Shown here: positions 59,474-64,000 of the stretch, piece after piece | Position numbering within the stretch: the first letter of the stretch is position 1 | Layout: each line of letters starts with the position of its first letter | From: Streptomyces sp. CNQ-509 | GTDB taxonomy: Bacteria; Actinomycetota; Actinomycetes; Streptomycetales; Streptomycetaceae | Reading direction: 5' to 3' | NCBI RefSeq assembly: GCF_001011035.1 | Contig: NZ_CP011492.1 | Location: 2,053,501 to 2,117,500, forward strand | DNA length: 64,000 nucleotides | Program-made: the position numbers and the translations under genes | The notes under the pieces: generated by a model | Database searches by the model: none | The model's input: only the letters and a program-made list of their open reading frames with translations | Told to the model about the DNA's origin: nothing

Positions 59474-61165
59474 TCAGGACTCGCCGGCCGACCACCACGC
59501 CGTGGTGTCCGCCGGCAGCTCCACCTCGCCGCCGCCGGGGCTGCCCGGCTCACCGCCGGCCTGCTCCGCGCTCGCCAGCAGCAGCCGCCCCGCCGGGACC
59601 GTGATCCGTACCGGCGCGCCCGTGGTGTTCGCCGCGCAGACGAACGCGGCGTCCCCCGACGTGCGCCGGAACAGCAGCACCCCGTCCGGTGCCGGCAGCC
59701 ACTCCACCGCGTCCCCCGCGCCCAGCGCCGGGTGCGCCCGGCGTACCGCCAGCGCCGTGCGGTACAGCTCCAGCGTCGAGCCCGGCGTGCCGGTCTGCGC
59801 CTCGACGCTCAGCTCGCCCCACCCGGCCGGCTGGGGCAGCCAACTGCCGCCGTCCCCGAAGCCGTACGAGCTCCCCGTCACCGTCCACGGGATCGGCACC
59901 CGGCATCCGTCGCGGAACCCGTCCTGCCCCGCTCCGCGGGCGAACGCCGGGTCCTGCCGCACCTCGTCGGGCAGGTCGGTGACGTCCGGCAGGCCCAGCT
60001 CCTCGCCCTGGTAGAGGTACGCGGAGCCGGGCAGCGCGAGCATCAGCAGCGTCGCGGCGCGGGCGCGGCGCAGGCCGCGGACGGGGTCGCCGGCGGAGCG
60101 CAACTGGGTGCCCAGGCCGGCCGGGTTGGCGAAGCGGGTGGTGTGCCGGGTGACGTCGTGGTTGGACAGCACCCAGGTCGCGGGCGCGCCTACGGGGCGC
60201 ATGGCGGCAAGCGAGGCGTCGATGACGGGGCGCAGCTCGGCGGCGTCCCAGTAGGTGCCGAGGTACTGGAAGTTGAACGCCTGGTGCAGCTCGTCGGGGC
60301 GGACGTAGTTGGCCGTGCGCTCGACGGTCGGCGTCCACGCCTCGGCCACGGCGATGCGCCGGCCGGGGTACTCCTCCAGGACGCGCCGCCAGCTCCGGTA
60401 GATGTCGTGCACGCCGTCCTGGTCGAAGAACGGCATGGCGGCGTTGCCGAGCAGCCCGAGCTGTCCCGTTCCGCCGACGTCGGGCAGCCCGGCGGCCTTG
60501 ACCAGGCCGTGGGCGACGTCGACGCGGAAGCCGTCGACGCCCATGTCGAGCCAGAAGCGCAGGATGGAGCGGAACTCGTCGGCGACCGCCGGGTGCTCCC
60601 AGTCGAAGTCGGGCTGCTCGGGAGCGAAGAGGTGCAGGTACCACTCGCCGTCCGGGACCCGGGTCCAGGCGGGGCCGCCGAAGATGGACTCCCAGTCGTT
60701 GGGGGGCAGTTCGCCGTTCGCGCCCTTGCCGGGGCGGAAGTGGTAGCGGGCGCGCAGCGGGGACCCGGGGCCCTCGCTCAGCGCGCGGCGGAACCACTCG
60801 TGGCGGTCGGAGGAGTGGTTGGGCACGACGTCCACGATGATCCGCAGGCCCAGCTCGTGGGCGTCGCGGATGAGGGCGTCGGCGTCGTGGAGGGTGCCGT
60901 AGACGGGGTCGATGGCGCGGTAGTCGGCGACGTCGTAGCCGCCGTCCGCCTGCGGGGAGGCGTAGAACGGGCTGAGCCACACCGCGTCGACGCCGAGCTT
61001 CGCGAGGTACGGCAGCCGGGCGCGGATGCCGGGCAGGTCGCCGGTGCCGTCGCCGTCGCCGTCGGCGAAGCTGCGCGGGTAGACCTGGTAGATCACGGCG
61101 TCGCGCCACCAGTCGAGGTCGGCGGCGGAGTCGGTGGCCGTACGGGCGGCCAGGTGCTGGGTCAT
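59474..61165 (-). CDS. aglA: GH13 alpha-glucosidase (maltodextrin hydrolase)
   Basis: 563-residue alpha-amylase-family enzyme. Conserved regions: IIVDVVPNHSSD (region I), GFRVDVAHGL with catalytic Asp (region II), IAVAEAWT with acid Glu (region III) and VLSNHDVTRHTTR (region IV). The opening AVIYQVYPRSFADGDGDGTG and lack of signal peptide suit a cytoplasmic oligo-alpha-1,4/1,6-glucosidase that hydrolyses imported maltodextrins. It is the last gene of the leftward ABC operon, 98 bp after malG. ATG 61165; the longer frame reading into malG is rejected. Confidence 0.92.
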   Translation of the reverse strand: MTQHLAARTATDSAADLDWWRDAVIYQVYPRSFADGDGDGTGDLPGIRARLPYLAKLGVDAVWLSPFYASPQADGGYDVADYRAIDPVYGTLHDADALIRDAHELGLRIIVDVVPNHSSDRHEWFRRALSEGPGSPLRARYHFRPGKGANGELPPNDWESIFGGPAWTRVPDGEWYLHLFAPEQPDFDWEHPAVADEFRSILRFWLDMGVDGFRVDVAHGLVKAAGLPDVGGTGQLGLLGNAAMPFFDQDGVHDIYRSWRRVLEEYPGRRIAVAEAWTPTVERTANYVRPDELHQAFNFQYLGTYWDAAELRPVIDASLAAMRPVGAPATWVLSNHDVTRHTTRFANPAGLGTQLRSAGDPVRGLRRARAATLLMLALPGSAYLYQGEELGLPDVTDLPDEVRQDPAFARGAGQDGFRDGCRVPIPWTVTGSSYGFGDGGSWLPQPAGWGELSVEAQTGTPGSTLELYRTALAVRRAHPALGAGDAVEWLPAPDGVLLFRRTSGDAAFVCAANTTGAPVRITVPAGRLLLASAEQAGGEPGSPGGGEVELPADTTAWWSAGES

Positions 61166-61263
61166 GTCTTCCCCGGGTCGTCGGTGGGCGGGCGGCGTGC
61201 GGGCCGCGTCCAGTGGCTTGCGGGAGGAGGGGCGGTGCGGAGGGGGCGGAGGTGGCGGAGCGC

Positions 61264-62175
61264 TTACGACTTGGCGGCGCCGGCCGTCAGGCCGGTCACC
61301 AGGTGGCGCTGGACGAGGTAGAAGAACGCCGCCGCCGGGAGCCCGATGAGCACGCCGGTGGCGGCCATCAGGTTCCACTGCTGGTCGTGTTCGCTGACGA
61401 AGGTCGCCAGGCCGATCGGCAGCGTGTACTTGTCGGAGCTGAGGAGGAACACCGACGCGAAGGCGAACTCCGCCCACGCGGTGATGAAGGTGTAGAACGC
61501 CGCCACCGCCATGCCCGGCCGGGCGAGCGGCAGCACCAGCCGCCAGAAGGTGCCGAAGGGCGTGAGCCCGTCGACGCGGCCCGCCTCGTCGATCTCGTGC
61601 GGGATGGTGTCGAAGTAGCCCTTGAGCAGCCAGGCGCAGTACGGCACGGCCTGGGTGAGGTTCACCGCGATCAGCGCCCAGTACGTGTCCAGCAGGTCCA
61701 GCCCGGCGAGGATGTTGTACAGCGGCACGATGAGGATCGCGAACGGGAACATCTGCGTGACCAGGAAGGTCCACATGAGCTGCCGGTGGCCGGGGAAGCG
61801 CATGCGCGAGACGGCGTACGCGGCACTGGCGGAGACGAAGACGCCGATCACGCACGTGCCGAGGCTGACGATCAGCGAGTTGCCGACCCAGTGCAGGAAG
61901 TCGGTGTCGGACAGCACGGTGGTGTAGTTCGACAGGCTGACCTTCCCGGCTATCTCGCCGGCGTGCAGGAAGTCGGTCTTGTCGGGGCCGAGCGAGATCC
62001 ACGCGAGCCAGGCGACCGGGAAGAGCGCCACGAAGCTCGCCAGGAGCAGCGTGCCGTGCAGCGCGACGGAGGCGGCCGTGCTGCGCTCGCCGCGGCGGCG
62101 CGGGCGGGAGGCGGCAGGGCGGGGAGGACGCGAGGCGGCGGAGCGGGTCGGGCGGGAGGTGGTTGCTTGGCTCAT
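61264..62175 (-). CDS. malG: MalG-type ABC transporter permease (maltodextrin)
   Basis: 303-residue permease. Six hydrophobic segments, beginning LLLASFVALFPVAWLAWISL, and the ATPase-coupling EAA loop IPHEIDEAGRVDGLTPFGTFW. The early polar N-terminus (SQATTSRPTRSAASRPPRPA) is a cytoplasmic tail. MalF overlaps it by 4 bases. No ATPase gene lies in the window; streptomycete sugar importers usually share the MsiK ATPase encoded elsewhere. Confidence 0.92.
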   Translation of the reverse strand: MSQATTSRPTRSAASRPPRPAASRPRRRGERSTAASVALHGTLLLASFVALFPVAWLAWISLGPDKTDFLHAGEIAGKVSLSNYTTVLSDTDFLHWVGNSLIVSLGTCVIGVFVSASAAYAVSRMRFPGHRQLMWTFLVTQMFPFAILIVPLYNILAGLDLLDTYWALIAVNLTQAVPYCAWLLKGYFDTIPHEIDEAGRVDGLTPFGTFWRLVLPLARPGMAVAAFYTFITAWAEFAFASVFLLSSDKYTLPIGLATFVSEHDQQWNLMAATGVLIGLPAAAFFYLVQRHLVTGLTAGAAKS

Positions 62176-63110
62176 CGGACGGCCGCCTCCTCGTTGCGGT
62201 TCAGCCAGCGGCGGTAGACCGACACCAGCACGACGAGCATGGACAGGATGATCACGCCGTACGCGGCGGAGCCCGCGTAGTCCCGGGGCGTCTGGCCGAA
62301 GCCGAGCCGGTAGGCCCAGGTGACCAGGATCTCCGTGTCGGGCGCGGTGGAGCCGAAGAGCAGGAAAATGACGATGAACTGGTTGAACGTCCAGATGACG
62401 CCCAGCATGATCACCGTGCTGCTGACGGCGCGCAGTCCGGGCAGCGTCACGTAGCGGAAGCGCTGCCAGGGCGTGGCGCCGTCCGTCTCGGCGGCCTCGT
62501 ACAGCTCGTTCGGGATCGACTGGAGCCCGCCGAGGAGCGAGACCATCATGAACGGCACGCCGCACCAGGTGTTGACGACGATCGCCGCCGCCCGCTGCCA
62601 GAACGGCTCGCTGAGCCAGGCCGGTTCCGGCATGCCGACGGAGGCGAACACGGAGTTCAGCACGCCTCCGTCGGCGAGGATCATCCGCCAGGAGAAGACG
62701 GTGACGAACGTCGGCACCGCCCACGGCAGGATCAGCGCGAGCCGGTAGAGGGTGCGCCCGCGCATCCTGCGGTTGAGCAGGACGGCGAGGCCCAGGCCGA
62801 TGCCGTAGTGGAGGGCGACGCAGGCGGCGGTCCAGAAGAGCGTCCAGGCGAACTGCTTCCAGAAGGTGTCGGCGGCGCTGCCGGTGAGGATCTCGACGTA
62901 GTGGTCGAAGCCGACGAAGGAGAAGCTGTCCGGGATCTCGTTGACCCCGATGGTGCGGCCGACGTTGTCGCTCGTGGCGTCAGTGAGCGACAGGTAGACG
63001 CCGCGGCCCAGCGGGTAGGCCACAAGCACGCCGAGGACGGCGACGACCGGGGCCACCATGGCGTAGGCGTACCAGTGGCGGCTGTACGACTGCTTCAGGC
63101 TGCTGATCAT
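62172..63110 (-). CDS. malF: MalF-type ABC transporter permease (maltodextrin)
   Basis: 312-residue permease with about six transmembrane helices starting WYAYAMVAPVVAVLGVLVAY and the EAA coupling loop IPNELYEAAETDGATPWQRF. A large extracytoplasmic loop after helix 1 (DVGRTIGVNEIPDSFSFVGF) is as in MalF-like partners. It precedes malG with an ATGA overlap and follows the binding-protein gene by 27 bp. Confidence 0.92.
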   Translation of the reverse strand: MISSLKQSYSRHWYAYAMVAPVVAVLGVLVAYPLGRGVYLSLTDATSDNVGRTIGVNEIPDSFSFVGFDHYVEILTGSAADTFWKQFAWTLFWTAACVALHYGIGLGLAVLLNRRMRGRTLYRLALILPWAVPTFVTVFSWRMILADGGVLNSVFASVGMPEPAWLSEPFWQRAAAIVVNTWCGVPFMMVSLLGGLQSIPNELYEAAETDGATPWQRFRYVTLPGLRAVSSTVIMLGVIWTFNQFIVIFLLFGSTAPDTEILVTWAYRLGFGQTPRDYAGSAAYGVIILSMLVVLVSVYRRWLNRNEEAAVR

Positions 63111-63137
63111 TCGGTGCCCTTCAGGACCGCTGCCGCG

Positions 63138-64000
63138 CTACGCGAAGTCGGGGACCAGCTCGCCGAACTTCTCGGCGGTGGCGTCGAGTCCGGCCTTGAC
63201 GCCGGTGTCGCCCTTGAGGACGGCGGCGAGGTTCTGCGCGAAGTCGTCGCCGAGCAGGGTGCTGTACTCGGGCAGCGCGGGGCGCGGCTGAGCGGTGTCG
63301 GCGAGCACCTGCTGGTAGTCGGCGACGCCGGGGGCGGCCTTGACCTCGGCGGTGTAGGCGGACGCGCGGGTGGGCAGGGTGCCGTTCTCCACCGCGATCT
63401 TCGCCTGGGTGTCGGCGGAGGTCATCCAGCCGGTGAACTCGATCGCGGCTTCCTTGTGGGCCTCGTCGGAGCCGTTGTAGACGGAGAGGTTGTGGCCGCC
63501 GGTGGGGGCGCCGGCCTTGCCGGTGGAGCCGGCCGGGACGGGGGCGATGCCGAGGTCGGCCTTGTCCTTGAAGGCGGATCCGGCGTAGACGTTCGTCAGC
63601 TCCCACGGACCCTGGATGATCATGGCGACCTTGCCGTTGACGAAGGCGTCCTGCATATGGGCGTAGGCGTCGGCGGTGACGTCGAGGTCGGCGGTGCCGG
63701 GTGCGTCGACGATCTCCTTGGCCTTCTCCACGCCGGTGACGGCCCCGGGCGAGTTGACGGTGATCTTCTGCGCCTCGGCGTCGACCATGTCGGTGCCCTC
63801 GCCGAAGAGGAACGGCAGCGTGTAGTACGGGTCCTTGTGGAGCCAGAAGCCGTCGGCGCCGGTCTTCTTCTCGACGTCGGCGGCGACGTCCATGAGCTGG
63901 TCCCAGTCGGCGGGCGGCGCGTCGTGGCCGGCCTTCTTCAGCAGGTCCTTGTTCCACAACAGCGCGAGCGTGTCGGTGACGATCGGGGCGCCGTAGGTCG
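63138..64000 (-). CDS. malE: Maltodextrin-type solute-binding protein (5 prime end cut by window edge)
   Basis: C-terminal part, about 287 residues, of an extracellular ABC binding protein; the N-terminus with its lipobox would lie past 64000. Visible: the frame continues to the window edge as TYGAPIVTDTLALLWNKDLL, then WDQLMDVAADVEKKTG, MIIQGPWELTNVYAG, GGHNLSVYNGSDEAHKEAAI and FTGWMTSADTQAKIAVENGT, all standard in MalE-type maltodextrin receptors. First gene of the operon in the window. Its promoter, usually under a LacI-type repressor, is outside. Confidence 0.9.
   Translation of the reverse strand, partial: TYGAPIVTDTLALLWNKDLLKKAGHDAPPADWDQLMDVAADVEKKTGADGFWLHKDPYYTLPFLFGEGTDMVDAEAQKITVNSPGAVTGVEKAKEIVDAPGTADLDVTADAYAHMQDAFVNGKVAMIIQGPWELTNVYAGSAFKDKADLGIAPVPAGSTGKAGAPTGGHNLSVYNGSDEAHKEAAIEFTGWMTSADTQAKIAVENGTLPTRASAYTAEVKAAPGVADYQQVLADTAQPRPALPEYSTLLGDDFAQNLAAVLKGDTGVKAGLDATAEKFGELVPDFA

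Overview
The window looks like a stretch of a Streptomyces (or close actinomycete) chromosome. GC content is very high and codon third positions are nearly all G/C. There are many GTG starts and 4-nt start/stop overlaps. It also carries a mycothiol-dependent formaldehyde dehydrogenase, ECF41-type sigma factors, a SARP activator with a rare TTA codon, Tat-exported proteins and an RHS toxin with a WXG100-like helical front end.

Layout. 0-6 kb: an MFS exporter, the thyA-dfr pair, then leftward genes for a DUF4232 lipoprotein, a five-bladed propeller glycosidase-like protein and a methyltransferase. 6.3-10.4 kb: a secreted DUF1996 protein, a secreted glycosidase with a discoidin/CBM32-like domain and a LacI regulator, with a perfect LacI-type palindrome ahead of the operon and a degenerate copy ahead of the regulator. 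10.4-11.5 kb: 1.1 kb of non-coding, repeat-rich DNA with a strongly structured element. 11.5-13.7 kb: ArsR plus SulP transporter with an inverted-repeat operator. 13.8-19.4 kb: two ECF41 sigma factor genes, each with a divergent TGTCACA-N16-CGTC promoter (one for an AhpD-like protein, one for a HAD phosphatase), flanking a secreted sugar dehydrogenase/DUF1080 pair. 19.4-25.3 kb: a small unknown protein, Nudix hydrolase, formaldehyde detoxification pair, exported lactonase-like propeller and an AMP-forming ligase. 25.3-31.0 kb: a polymorphic RHS toxin with a C-terminal HYD1-type ADP-ribosyltransferase-like domain and its probable immunity genes. 31.2-33.5 kb: exported flavin amine oxidase plus RidA-like protein. 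33.5-34.6 kb: decayed gene remnants.

34.6-49.5 kb holds the most striking locus, a RiPP gene cluster. It encodes a SARP activator, two divergent phosphotransferase-type (APH-like) kinases, one HopA1-like lyase, two unrelated short precursor peptides (one Thr-rich and free of cysteine, one Cys/Ser/Thr-rich), an azoline-forming YcaO with a split E1-like partner, a fused RRE/E1-SagB-like protein and a second nitroreductase. Tailoring enzymes are a 2OG-Fe oxygenase, sulfotransferase, carbamoyltransferase, methyltransferase and P450. Direct repeats of GTATGTC with 11-bp pitch lie ahead of the YcaO operon and between the P450 and second kinase, as expected for SARP operators. The combination of class V lanthipeptide/thioamitide-type dehydration with azole chemistry, sulfation and carbamoylation matches no RiPP class that I recognise.

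49.7-50.1 kb carries tRNA-Met(CAT) and tRNA-Asn(GTT). 50.3-52.4 kb holds a YtxH-like protein and an FGGY kinase. 52.5-59.3 kb is a tightly overlapping three-gene leftward operon: a SLATT-like 2-TM protein, a 1,376-residue EccC/FtsK-type ATPase with an extra STAND-like ATPase, and a STAND-like ATPase fused to a calcineurin-type phosphoesterase. It looks like an undescribed conflict or secretion-like system. 59.5-64 kb is a maltodextrin-type ABC uptake operon (binding protein cut by the window edge, two permeases) ending in a GH13 alpha-glucosidase.
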